52,947 nt of DNA, taken from the NCBI GenBank assembly GCA_964575335.1, contig CAZNPU010000027.1:1-52947 (forward strand). Direction: 5' to 3'. The translations under genes were made by a program, and so were the position numbers. The DNA comes from CAZNPU01 sp964575335 (GTDB lineage: Bacteria > Planctomycetota > Phycisphaerae > Phycisphaerales > SM1A02). Below, one piece after another: positions 26,572 to 35,121 of the stretch (positions within the stretch are counted from its first letter, which is position 1; every line of letters starts with the position of its first letter). The notes beneath the pieces were generated by a model, which saw only the letters and a list, made by a program, of their open reading frames with translations, was not told where the DNA came from and did not search any database.

Positions 26572-27449
26572 GTCGAATCTCCCGGCGTGGATTGCTCGCG
26601 CATCTGCTGCTGCAGCTCGATGATCTTGAGTGAGATAAGCAGCTCGTACGCGGAGATGAACAGGCAGAAGCGCAGGCCGGTCAGGCCATCAAGAACTCCC
26701 AGGCGCAGCACGTACATGAAAAGGAATCGAAACAGCCACTTGGCGGGCAGCTTTGGATAAATGTAGTGCTTGATCCATCGCCGGCGCTGCAGCGGATCGC
26801 CGAAGAGTTTGGCGTCGATGGTGCCGGTGTCGGCTGCGTGCATCTGCCGCACGATTTCCTTCGCTTCCAGCGTGGAATAGCGATTGTGCTTGGCCATGTA
26901 CGCTTCCAGCCCGCGGCGGTCGTTGTGCTCCATGTGTCCCTTGAGGAACGCAGTTGGGCCATCCACAATCATGTGTTCGTGCACCTCGCGTTCTTCGTAC
27001 CGGGCACGGCCGCGCTTAAAGAAGCGCAGGTTCCAGCTTGGGTAGTAGCCGCAGTGCTTGATGCGTTTGCCGAGAAAGATGAAATAGCGGTTGATGTAAA
27101 ACCCCGCTTCAGGCACCTCATCAACCGGCCGGGCCGCGATGGCCAGCAGTTCATCGCGCAGCTCGGGCAAAATGGCTTCGTCGGCATCGAGAATGAAAAT
27201 CCAGTCCGCCTGCAGGGGCAGATTGTCCAATGCCCAGTTTTTCTGTTTGGCGTAGCCGAGCCACGGCCGAATGACCGCGTTCGCACCGGCCTGCTGGGCG
27301 ATCTCGCGCGTGCGGTCGGTCGATTCGGAATCCACCACGTGGACAGCATCGGCCCAGTCCATCACGCTGGCCAGCGCATGCGGCAGGTTCAGCTCCTCAT
27401 TGAACGTGGGGATGATGATCTCGATATTGGATCGGCCAGAGTGTTTCAT
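26568..27449 (-). CDS. Glycosyltransferase family 2 (WaaE/KdtX-like)
   Basis: The 293-aa protein begins MKHSGRSNIEIIIPTFNEE, the GT-A opening, and has the nucleotide-sugar DxD in FILDADEA. YAKQKNWALDNL, ADWIF and the central NRYFIFLGKRIKHCGYYPSWNLRFF follow; this is the layout of WaaE/KdtX-like lipopolysaccharide or EPS transferases. A C-terminal hydrophobic stretch (WLFRFLFMYVLRLGVLDGLTGLRFCLFISAYELLISL) suggests membrane association. The start at 27449 is the ATG nearest the family N-terminus; the frame is open to 27653 without family-like sequence. It is the first gene of a two-gene unit with the acetyltransferase. Confidence 0.87.
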   Translation of the reverse strand: MKHSGRSNIEIIIPTFNEELNLPHALASVMDWADAVHVVDSESTDRTREIAQQAGANAVIRPWLGYAKQKNWALDNLPLQADWIFILDADEAILPELRDELLAIAARPVDEVPEAGFYINRYFIFLGKRIKHCGYYPSWNLRFFKRGRARYEEREVHEHMIVDGPTAFLKGHMEHNDRRGLEAYMAKHNRYSTLEAKEIVRQMHAADTGTIDAKLFGDPLQRRRWIKHYIYPKLPAKWLFRFLFMYVLRLGVLDGLTGLRFCLFISAYELLISLKIIELQQQMREQSTPGDST

Positions 27450-28031
27450 GCGTGCATCTAAGTGGCGGCTTCGCTGCCGGTTGTGGTACTTATCGTCCAA
27501 TCGGTCGGTTCGGCTGGGAAGAGCAGAAGAATTGGAGCATCCAATAACCTCTGCAGCAGGTGCGCTCTGTGATTGTGGCCCCCTCGTCGGTTCGCGCAGC
27601 AGCACCATACCCGACGCCTTGTTGTGCTGCGCTTGAGCGCTGCACCAATACATTGTGCTGAATTTCCCCCCACAGACTCGCCAGGCAGCACAATGACGTT
27701 GAGCCGCCAGAATGCATTGCGTGCCCTGTCCTGCTTACGACGTGCCTGAGAATGACGCAAGCGAAGCTGAACGAGACCGGCAGTTTGTGCGTAGAGGCTT
27801 GCTGCGGGCAGCATGCCGGCCATGGCGGCGCAGTTGCCGTTTATCGGGCAGGAAACAGCATTTATCGCAGTTGCAGGGACATCACAATCGGCTTTCGCTA
27901 CACTCCACCGCCCGTACAGCGGCGTCGCCAGAACTCCAGTTGAAGCACCCGGCTGATTGAACCGTTAAAAGAAAGAGTTGCGCCGACATCCGCTGGCGTT
28001 ATCGCACCAAATATGAAGGATTATCACGAAC
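27450..28031. other. Gene-free stretch upstream of the epimerase remnant
   Basis: These 582 bp lie between the GT2 gene (reading left) and the epimerase remnant (reading right). Several open frames cover it on both strands, but none has an SD, a recognisable motif or normal amino-acid composition. It may contain divergent promoters and possibly remains of a lost gene; I can point to no specific element. Confidence 0.35.
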
Positions 28032-28280
28032 ATGCGCGTTCTCGTCACAGGGAGCAGCGGGTTGATCGGCCCAGAAACCGTTTGCTGTTTCGGCACCATG
28101 GGCTTCCCGGCCGATGCTCTTGCCGGTGACGGAATGACTGCAGCATGCATCAGTCGTAAGCCGCCGATGCCCGCTTTCCGCAACGCCAACTGGACATGCA
28201 ACCGGCGATTGGCTTTGTCATTGCCGCACAATGTGGAGGAACGGTTGCTGAGACGGATCTCAAATCCGATCAACGCCTGA
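28032..28280 (+). pseudogene. Remnant of an NAD-dependent epimerase/dehydratase
   Basis: The 82-codon frame starts MRVLVTGSSGLIGPETV, a clear extended-SDR nucleotide-binding motif, preceded by AAGGA at a usable distance. Similarity fades after ~40 residues: the place where family members read roughly DNNMRxxFFG is degraded, and there is no YxxxK. Intact members are about 300-350 aa. This looks like a 5' fragment of an epimerase (CDP-paratose-2-epimerase-like opening) disrupted by deletion or frameshift. It sits directly before the GT4 gene. A short functional protein is unlikely. Confidence 0.6.
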
Positions 28281-28308
28281 GAATGGACGGTCAAGACTGG
28301 AAACGCGC

Positions 28309-29613
28309 ATGCGTCTGACGATCATCAATCAGTTTTATGTCCCCGATCTCAGCCCGACGGCCAATCTTGCGGCCTCGCTGGCTGAACATCGCGCAGCACG
28401 CGGCGATGAGGTGACGGTGGTGGCCAGTCGCGGAGGCTACGTTCCAGCCTCGCGGAGCCAGGCGATTCGGGATAAGCAGGCCAACCCGCGTGTTTATCGC
28501 GTGTGGACGCCACAACTGGGAAAAGGCAGCGCGATCAGACGCGCCATCGACTATGCGACGTTTTATGTGCTCGCAACCTGGCGCATGCTGCGACTGCCGC
28601 GGCAGGATGTGATCATTTCGCTCACAACCCCGCCATACATCACACTGGCGGCGTTTCTTCACCGGCTGCTGCACCCCAGGACTCGAATCATCCAGTGGAA
28701 CATGGATTCGTTTCCCGAAGGGATCGAATACACCGGCGCGCTGCGCCCCAATTCGCTTCCCAGCCGCATCATGGGCAGGATCAATCGATTCATGTTTCGG
28801 CGACTGGATCGACTGGTCTGCCTGGATGAAGCAATGGTCACGCTGTGCCGCAAGTATGAATCGGCGGATCGCCCGCTCCCTGCAGTTGTCATCCCCAATT
28901 GGGAAAAACTCAGCACGTATCCAGCCAATCAAACAGTCGCGCCCTGGCCCGCAGCCAAGCAGCTTGGACTGAAGGAGTTTGTCGTTCTTTATTCAGGAAA
29001 CGCCGGTTACGGCCATCAGTTCGATACCGTTCTCGCTGCAGCCGACGTGCTGAGGAACGAGCCTGTGACGTTTCTTTTTGTCGGCGGCGGGAAGCGCTGG
29101 CCGGAGATCGAAAAGCAGCGTCAAAGCCTTGGGCTGGACAATGTAGTGTTTCACGAATATGTGCCCAAGGAGCAAACCGCAAGCGTGATGTCGACCGCCG
29201 CTTGCGCGCTGATTACGCTTCGCGATGACGCTCTGGGCATCAACAGTCCAAGCAAACTGCACGCGAACCTGGCAATGGGGTTGCCGATTCTGTACGTCGG
29301 TCCGGAAACGAGCAATGTGGATGCAGCGATTCAAAAGTATCGCTGCGGATTCAGTCTCCGCCACGGTGACCGCGACGGGCTGGTGCGAGCGATTCGGACG
29401 CTTCTCAATGATCCGCAGCTGCGAGAGCAGTATCGTGTCGCAGCACGGGCTGCATTTGAAAGCGCCTACTGCGATGAACGTTCGCTGGCTGCCTTTGACC
29501 GGATCATCGATCCGACTCCAGCCGCAAATACCCAGCCGACCGGCGCAGCCGCCGCGCCGGAAACCAATGATGCTCCCTGCCACACCACCCACGCCGCAGG
29601 AGATGGAACATGA
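28309..29613 (+). CDS. Glycosyltransferase family 4 (WcaI-like)
   Basis: The 434-aa GT-B protein starts MRLTIINQFYVPDLSPTANLAASLAEH and has the C-terminal donor-site features LYSGNAGYGHQFDTVL, FVGGG and SPSKLHANLAMGLPILYVG. The order and sequence resemble WcaI/WbuB-type transferases that add fucose or N-acetylfucosamine-like sugars to exopolysaccharide repeat units. The last ~40 residues (Ala/Pro/Thr-rich) look disordered. A GGAA site precedes the ATG. Its stop overlaps the next gene's start by 4 bp (ATGA at 29610-29613), indicating one operon with the methyltransferase and deacetylase. Confidence 0.88.
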   Translation: MRLTIINQFYVPDLSPTANLAASLAEHRAARGDEVTVVASRGGYVPASRSQAIRDKQANPRVYRVWTPQLGKGSAIRRAIDYATFYVLATWRMLRLPRQDVIISLTTPPYITLAAFLHRLLHPRTRIIQWNMDSFPEGIEYTGALRPNSLPSRIMGRINRFMFRRLDRLVCLDEAMVTLCRKYESADRPLPAVVIPNWEKLSTYPANQTVAPWPAAKQLGLKEFVVLYSGNAGYGHQFDTVLAAADVLRNEPVTFLFVGGGKRWPEIEKQRQSLGLDNVVFHEYVPKEQTASVMSTAACALITLRDDALGINSPSKLHANLAMGLPILYVGPETSNVDAAIQKYRCGFSLRHGDRDGLVRAIRTLLNDPQLREQYRVAARAAFESAYCDERSLAAFDRIIDPTPAANTQPTGAAAAPETNDAPCHTTHAAGDGT

Positions 29614-30263
29614 CCAAACAGAGTGTTTCTGGATTCTTCGACGTTTATGCCCGCGACTTCAACGCGATCTATGGAACGCGAAACACGCCGTGGTCCAATC
29701 TGATCAACAAGCTGTTTCGTCAGAGCATGCGCAAGCGGTTCGAGATGACCCTGACAGCGTGCGATCCGGTCGCTGGACGAAGCGTGCTTGACATCGGCAC
29801 CGGCCCGGGCCACTACGCAATCACGCTTGCGCAGCGGGGCGCGGGGCGGGTGCTGGGGCTGGACTTTGCCCAGGGCATGATCGAAGTTGCACGTCGCAAT
29901 GCCGAGCAGGCCGGCGTTGCTGATCGCTGCACGTGGACGTTCGGCGATTTCACCACGTTTCAGACAGATGAAACCTTCGATTACTGCATTGTGATGGGCT
30001 TTATGGATTACATTGAAAAGCCCCGCGAGGTGATCGACAAAGTGCTCTCGCTCACCAACCGCCGCGCCATGTTCAGTTTCCCCGTTGATGGCGGCTTGCT
30101 GGCGTGGCAGCGCAAGCGGCGTTATCGCAAGCGCTGCGAACTTTATATGTATACGGAACAGCAGGTCCGCGATCTGTTTGCGCATCAAACGGAGTTTGAT
30201 GTCAGGATCGACAGGATCGGACGCGACTTTTTCGTCATGGCTGAACGAAAGAACAGCAAGTGA
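29610..30263 (+). CDS. Class I SAM-dependent methyltransferase
   Basis: The 217-aa protein contains motif I VLDIGTGPGHYA (about 68-79), the acidic end of strand 2 in LGLDFAQGM and motif IV-like FDYCIVMGFMDYIE. It is a small Rossmann-fold methyltransferase. The position between a GT4 transferase and a polysaccharide deacetylase, each overlapping by 4 bp, points to sugar or lipid-linked glycan modification. The substrate cannot be read from the sequence. The stop overlaps the next ATG (ATGA at 30260-30263). Confidence 0.85.
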   Translation: MTKQSVSGFFDVYARDFNAIYGTRNTPWSNLINKLFRQSMRKRFEMTLTACDPVAGRSVLDIGTGPGHYAITLAQRGAGRVLGLDFAQGMIEVARRNAEQAGVADRCTWTFGDFTTFQTDETFDYCIVMGFMDYIEKPREVIDKVLSLTNRRAMFSFPVDGGLLAWQRKRRYRKRCELYMYTEQQVRDLFAHQTEFDVRIDRIGRDFFVMAERKNSK

Positions 30264-31135
30264 TGAACCGCACCGGCTCAAATTCAAAAGACATTGTGAA
30301 CGCCTTGTCGTTCGACATCGAAGACTGGTTTCACATGGTTGAAATTGACGCCGTTCGCGATCCCGCGCAATGGCCAAACCTGCCATCGCTTGTGGAAGAA
30401 CAGACACGGTGGATTCTCACTACGCTCCGAGCTGCGAAGGTCAGAGCAACATTTTTCATTCTTGGGTGGGTGGCGGAACGGTATCCGCATCTGGTGCGCG
30501 AAATTGCCGCCGACGGCCATGAAATAGGAACGCATTCATATTGGCATCGGCGCGTGGATGGACTGAGCCGGGACGAATTTGAAGAAGACCTGCGCCGGTC
30601 GATCGAGGCTATCCAGTCCGCCTGCGAAAACGTGAACGTGATGGGGTTCCGTGCGCCGTCTTTTTCCATCATTCCCGGAACCGAATGGGCATTTGACGTG
30701 CTGCACGATCTGGGGCTTCGCTACGATGCGAGCTTGTTTCCGGCCCAGCGTGGCCACGGCGGTTATCCGTGTCCGGTCCATGCGCATCAGTTTGAAGGCG
30801 CGCCGTCCGGTCGGCCGATGCTGGAACTTCCGATGAGCGTAATGCGATTCGCCGGTCGAAAGCTGCCTTTTTCCGGTGGCGGCTACATGCGATTGTTCCC
30901 AAAGTGGCTGATTCGCCGCGGCTTTGATCAGCTAAACGCTCAGGGCATCCCCACTGTGGTGTATCTGCACCCGCGCGATTTTGCCCCGGACTGTCCACGC
31001 GTGCCCATGCCGTTGAAGCGCCGCTTTCAAAGTTATGTCGGCCTAGCGAGCACTAAGGGCAAGCTGCAGATGCTGTTGGAGCGCTACCGGTTCAGCACAT
31101 GCGCTGCGGTTCTGGGCCTTGAGCCGGTATCGTAA
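30260..31135 (+). CDS. Polysaccharide deacetylase, XrtA/PEP-CTERM-associated type
   Basis: The 291-aa NodB-fold protein has the opening NALSFDIEDWFH (catalytic Asp), the metal-binding HEIGTHSYWH (His-x3-His) and GFRAPSFSI. The C-terminal region YLHPRDFAPDCPR also matches the DUF3473-containing deacetylases found with exosortase systems. The predicted role is N-deacetylation of an exopolysaccharide during export. No signal peptide is apparent, which is usual for this subgroup. The start is ATG at 30260 or the next codon at 30263, both in the overlap with the methyltransferase gene. No exosortase or PEP-CTERM protein is in the window. Confidence 0.86.
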   Translation: MMNRTGSNSKDIVNALSFDIEDWFHMVEIDAVRDPAQWPNLPSLVEEQTRWILTTLRAAKVRATFFILGWVAERYPHLVREIAADGHEIGTHSYWHRRVDGLSRDEFEEDLRRSIEAIQSACENVNVMGFRAPSFSIIPGTEWAFDVLHDLGLRYDASLFPAQRGHGGYPCPVHAHQFEGAPSGRPMLELPMSVMRFAGRKLPFSGGGYMRLFPKWLIRRGFDQLNAQGIPTVVYLHPRDFAPDCPRVPMPLKRRFQSYVGLASTKGKLQMLLERYRFSTCAAVLGLEPVS

Positions 31136-31242
31136 TGTTGTTGCCGTAACGTATGCGGGATCTGCATTCAATCGCTGCGATTGCGGTTCGCATTTGCCCG
31201 ACCCACATCACTAAGTGAGAAATCCTGAAATGCTCCGGCTGA

Positions 31243-33768
31243 TCATCGCCATTCGTGTCTCGGATAGCGGCGGCGAAGCTCCTTTTTGACTTCCGGATAC
31301 AACGTCTGCCAGAAGCCGCGCAAATCGCTGGTTACCTGAATCGGCCGAAAGTTCGGTGCGAGAATCTCCAGCAGCACTTCCTGACGACCGCCTGCGACGC
31401 GCGGCGTCTCATGCAGATCGTACAAATCCTGAATCTTGGCCCGAGCACGCGGCGGAGCGTCAATTGAATACGACAAGCGCATTCGATAACCGCGCGGCAA
31501 CTGCAGCGTCCGTGGCGCCATACGTTCCACAAACTGCTGATCGTCCCATGACAGCGCATCGCGCACTGCCTGCAGACACGGCCGATCTCTGATCTGACTG
31601 TACCGCGTCGCGCCGCTTACTATCTCGTGCAGGATTACCGCGATGTCGTCATCGCTGTACTCAATCAAGCCGCGCTCGGGAAACCACTTTGCAACACAGC
31701 GCGTGCGGGCGATCCATTGCTCAACCTCTTCATTCCAGTGCGTCAGTGCGAGCTGGCCTTGCATGATTTGCTGCACGAGCAGTTCCGCAGCATCAGCCGG
31801 ATTGACCTGCGAGCGCACGGTGCGCGCGATGATCAGTCCGTCGTAGATCTGCTCCTGCACCTGCTCAACAGCCTGGCTTTCAGGATTCCAGCGTGTTTCG
31901 ATGCGCTGGCTCAAACTGTGCGGATGCACTTCCTCCAGCCACGCAGGATCGATGCGGCTGGCCAGTGAAAGCTCCGTTTGCGCGCTGTCGCCCCGGCCGA
32001 CCTCGCGCACATCAAGCGCCAGAAGCAGCCCCGGATCGCGCACCACGCTTTCACGATCGAGCACAACCCGCCGCCGGCTGGCCATGGCGCAGTGCAGCCG
32101 CTGAGCGTCGAGCCGAACCGCAATATGATCGGGAAAACCTACAAGCAGCGACTTGAGAAGGTCATCGGCGCAGTTGTCGCCATCCATCGACAGCTTCAGT
32201 CGCTGACACACGCCTTCCAGCAATCGGCGCGACTGCTGCACTTCGCGGCAGGCAATCACATTGACATTCAACAACTTGCTTTGATGACGATCAAAGCGCG
32301 CCGCTGCAAGCTCTTCAAACACATGCGCGCGTGTGAGAAGATCCGATTCAGGTTCATCATCGCGCAGATAGCGTTGCAGGAGATGCGCTTGAGGTTTTTC
32401 AAAGACATCGCGCTCGCTCACCAGCGCGACAGCAAGAATCGCCCGCGGCAGACAACCGCGATCTGCCGCTTCCATCAGCGTGCGCGACAAACGCGGATGA
32501 ATGGGAACGCGCGCCATTTTTTTTCCCAGCGCGGTAATGCGGCCATGTTCGTTCGTCGCGCCGAGAAGTGCCAACAACTTTTCCGCGCGCTCGACCGCTT
32601 CTTCTCCGGGCGGCTCAAGCCAGGGAAAGTCCATCACATGATCAACGCCCATCGATTTGAGCTGCAAAACCGCTTCCGCCAGATCAAGCCGCTGCACTTC
32701 GGGGCTTTCGTGATCGGCGCGAGCTATATGTTCGCGCTGCGTCCACAACCGCATGCACACGCCGGGACCAAGCCGCCCGGCACGGCCGGCACGCTGATCG
32801 GCGGACGCTTTGCTGATCGGCTCCACGCGCAGCACGTTGAGCGCCCGCTGCGGCTGGTAGCGATGAATCTTCGCCAGACCGCTGTCGATCACATACCGTA
32901 TCCCCTCAATGGTGATGGATGTTTCCGCCACGTTGGTCGCCACCACCACCTTGCGCTTCGCGCATGGCTGCATGGCGGCGTCCTGCTCGCGCAGCGGCAG
33001 CGCGCCGTGCAGGGGAAAAAACTGAACGGCCTGACACGCCGGCGAACCTGCAAGCTGTCGCTGGCACGCTGCGATCGTGCGGTTGATCTCATAAACCCCC
33101 GGCATGAAGATCAGCACATCGCCTGAGTCTTGTTGCGATTCTTCTGCTGCAAGCAGTGTTGCAAGTGCATCGGCTGCCAAATCCCAGCAGGGTTTCTGAG
33201 ATGGTTTTGGCAAGTAACGAATTTCAACGGGAAACAGCCGCCCGCCTGCCTGCAGCGATTCGCATTGCAGATATTCAGCGATGCGTTGCGCATCAAGCGT
33301 TGCTGACATGACAATCAGCTTCAGATCGGGGCGCGTTGACTGCTGCAATCGCCTGAGCAGCCCCAGGGCCATGTCGGCAGCGAGATTGCGCTCGTGAAAT
33401 TCATCAAGAATCACCGCATCAACGCCGGAGAGAATCGGATCACTCTGCAGCAGCCGCAGCAGAAGGCCTTCGGTCATGAAACGAATGCGTGTCTGCGGCG
33501 ACACTTGCCGCTCGTGCCGCGTCTGGTAGCCGACGACTGAACCGATCGCGCAGTTCATTTCGCTGGCCACTCGATGAGCGACCATGCGCGTGGCCAGCCG
33601 CCGGGGCTGCAGCACGATGATCTGCCCGGAGGTTTTGGGCATGGCGTGATACAGAATCTGTGGCACCTGCGTGGTCTTGCCCGAACCGGTCGGCGCGGTA
33701 AGCACAAGGCGATTGGATACTGCCATGTGCTCTGCGATCTGCTGCTTGATTTCCAGAATGGGAAGCAT
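31243..33768 (-). CDS. hrpB: ATP-dependent helicase HrpB
   Basis: The 841-aa DEAH-type helicase has Walker A TAPTGSGKTTQVP (about 24-36), DEFHERN, SAT in VMSATLD, and QRAGRAGR in motif VI. The order and C-terminal HrpB-specific domain (ending with RRYPRHEWR) match HrpB, a DExH RNA helicase of poorly defined cellular role; E. coli HrpB is of similar size. A run of eight A on the coding strand lies at 32517-32524 (Lys-Lys-Met). It is convergent with the deacetylase gene. No SD precedes the ATG at 33768. Confidence 0.92.
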   Translation of the reverse strand: MLPILEIKQQIAEHMAVSNRLVLTAPTGSGKTTQVPQILYHAMPKTSGQIIVLQPRRLATRMVAHRVASEMNCAIGSVVGYQTRHERQVSPQTRIRFMTEGLLLRLLQSDPILSGVDAVILDEFHERNLAADMALGLLRRLQQSTRPDLKLIVMSATLDAQRIAEYLQCESLQAGGRLFPVEIRYLPKPSQKPCWDLAADALATLLAAEESQQDSGDVLIFMPGVYEINRTIAACQRQLAGSPACQAVQFFPLHGALPLREQDAAMQPCAKRKVVVATNVAETSITIEGIRYVIDSGLAKIHRYQPQRALNVLRVEPISKASADQRAGRAGRLGPGVCMRLWTQREHIARADHESPEVQRLDLAEAVLQLKSMGVDHVMDFPWLEPPGEEAVERAEKLLALLGATNEHGRITALGKKMARVPIHPRLSRTLMEAADRGCLPRAILAVALVSERDVFEKPQAHLLQRYLRDDEPESDLLTRAHVFEELAAARFDRHQSKLLNVNVIACREVQQSRRLLEGVCQRLKLSMDGDNCADDLLKSLLVGFPDHIAVRLDAQRLHCAMASRRRVVLDRESVVRDPGLLLALDVREVGRGDSAQTELSLASRIDPAWLEEVHPHSLSQRIETRWNPESQAVEQVQEQIYDGLIIARTVRSQVNPADAAELLVQQIMQGQLALTHWNEEVEQWIARTRCVAKWFPERGLIEYSDDDIAVILHEIVSGATRYSQIRDRPCLQAVRDALSWDDQQFVERMAPRTLQLPRGYRMRLSYSIDAPPRARAKIQDLYDLHETPRVAGGRQEVLLEILAPNFRPIQVTSDLRGFWQTLYPEVKKELRRRYPRHEWR

Positions 33769-33941
33769 GGGATTTGCGAGCCAGTTTCAGTCGAACGCGA
33801 CAAAAAGGCTATGCGATCCGCGGTCATTACAAAGCCCACGGGCTGCGAATCGCAGCGGGCAGCACAGCAGCGGCTCATCGCGCCAGCCAGACTGACGCCA
33901 CTTGCGATGCCTGGCTTGTTGAAGATCGTGTGTTTTGGCTG

Positions 33942-33969
33942 TTGACGTAGACGATGTCGGCCGTAGGAT
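33942..33969 (+). promoter_or_regulatory. Candidate sigma-70-type promoter for the RNase Z-like gene
   Basis: TTGACG (33942-33947) and TAGGAT (33964-33969) are separated by 16 bp, resembling a -35/-10 pair. Transcription from about 33975 would give a leader of roughly 50 nt containing the hairpin described next. The match is visual only. Confidence 0.4.
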
Positions 33970-33990
33970 GCCCATATCTGATTACGGCCC

Positions 33991-34010
33991 AGTCGCGCGA
34001 GAGCGCGGCT
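33991..34010 (+). promoter_or_regulatory. GNRA-capped hairpin just upstream of the SD
   Basis: AGTCGCGC and GCGCGGCT form an 8-bp stem (one G-U pair) closed by GAGA, a GNRA-type tetraloop. The stem ends directly before GAAGGAGG (SD AGGAGG at 34013-34018), 8 nt before the ATG at 34027. It could stabilise the mRNA 5' end or modulate ribosome access. Confidence 0.5.
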
Positions 34011-34026
34011 GAAGGAGGTTTACTGA

Positions 34027-34947
34027 ATGTTACCGAAAGAGCCCCCCAAAGTGGGGCAGATGGGTTTTCTGTACATCCCCCCCTACCGGGTGCAGGGCAT
34101 CAGCATCGCTGGAGAGCAGACCTGCGTGCAGGTGCCGGAGCTTGATGTCGTGTTCGACATCGGATTATGCCCGCGCATTGCGCTGGCGTCGCCGTATGTC
34201 GCAATCAGCCACGGGCACATGGATCACATTGCCGGCCTGCCCTACTACTTCAGCCAGCGCATGTTTCAGAAAATCGGCGTGGGCAAATGCGTGTGTCACG
34301 CAGCCATTGCGCGGGCGATTGAAAACATGATGGCGGGCTGGGTCGCGCTGGAGCAGCAGCGCACGCCGCACGAGGTCATCGGCCTGGAGCCTGACGAGCA
34401 GATCGAGATCAAGAACAACATCTTTCTGCGCGCGATCGAAGTGCGCCACACCGTGCCGGCGATGGGCTACGCGGTGATTGAAAAGCGCAGCAAGCTCAAG
34501 CCCGAGTTTGCCGATCTGCCGCAGGAAAAACTGCGCGAGCTGAAGGCCTCGGGCGTGGAGATCACGCGCACGATGGAGATTCCGCTCGTGGCGTATACGG
34601 GCGACTGCGAGCTTGGGCCGTATCTGTTCCGCGATGAATTCGCCAATGCGAAAATCGTCATCAGCGAATGCACGTTCCTTGAAGATGAACACCGCTCGCG
34701 GGCAAGCATCGGCAAGCACCTGCACATTGACGACATCGGGCGTCTGCTGCCGGTCTGGCAAGCCGAGGCGGTCATTTTGATTCACCTGTCCCGGCGGACG
34801 AACATGGGGACCTCGCGCGAGCATCTGTTGAAGCTCGTAGGCGAGGAAGCGGCATCGCGGGTGCATTTTCTGATGGACTATCGCACGAATCGCCAGCGGT
34901 ATGAGCGTCAACTGGCCGAAGCGACCTGCGCAGCCAAGTCGCGCTGA
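34027..34947 (+). CDS. Ribonuclease Z-like metallo-beta-lactamase-fold protein
   Basis: The 306-aa protein has the MBL-fold HxHxDH motif as SHGHMDHIAGLPYY, plus EVRHTVPAMGYAV with a metal-ligand-type His. YTGDCELGP supplies the Asp, and IHLSRRT the last His. The pattern is that of ribonuclease Z and its plant/bacterial relatives, which process tRNA 3' ends. A ~30-residue N-terminal part (MLPKEPPKVGQMGFLYIPPYR) is not typical of RNase Z, so an RNase Z-related hydrolase of other specificity is possible. The start is set by a strong AGGAGG. The next gene is dnaA. Confidence 0.78.
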   Translation: MLPKEPPKVGQMGFLYIPPYRVQGISIAGEQTCVQVPELDVVFDIGLCPRIALASPYVAISHGHMDHIAGLPYYFSQRMFQKIGVGKCVCHAAIARAIENMMAGWVALEQQRTPHEVIGLEPDEQIEIKNNIFLRAIEVRHTVPAMGYAVIEKRSKLKPEFADLPQEKLRELKASGVEITRTMEIPLVAYTGDCELGPYLFRDEFANAKIVISECTFLEDEHRSRASIGKHLHIDDIGRLLPVWQAEAVILIHLSRRTNMGTSREHLLKLVGEEAASRVHFLMDYRTNRQRYERQLAEATCAAKSR

Positions 34948-34975
34948 CGTGTCCCGTAATCATCGCGGCAATCGG

Positions 34976-35004
34976 TTGACGCTTGGCAAATCGCGCCGTA
35001 CATT
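34976..35004 (+). promoter_or_regulatory. Candidate promoter for dnaA
   Basis: TTGACG (34976-34981) and TACATT (34999-35004) are 17 bp apart, a plausible -35/-10 pair lying about 120 bp before the dnaA ATG. The -35 hexamer matches that of the RNase Z-like gene exactly. Confidence 0.42.
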
Positions 35005-35121
35005 GCGTGCAGCCGTCGCATCGGCGCACACGTGAGAATGATCGACACCGGCGGGTGGGACTGCCGGGCGCCGTGCGAAAGAACATGACACCTCAACGCT
35101 CGCAGCAGTGAGGCCAGACTG

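Noticed and set aside
31978..33126. 382-codon open frame antisense to hrpB
   Set aside because: Complement of hrpB, no motifs.
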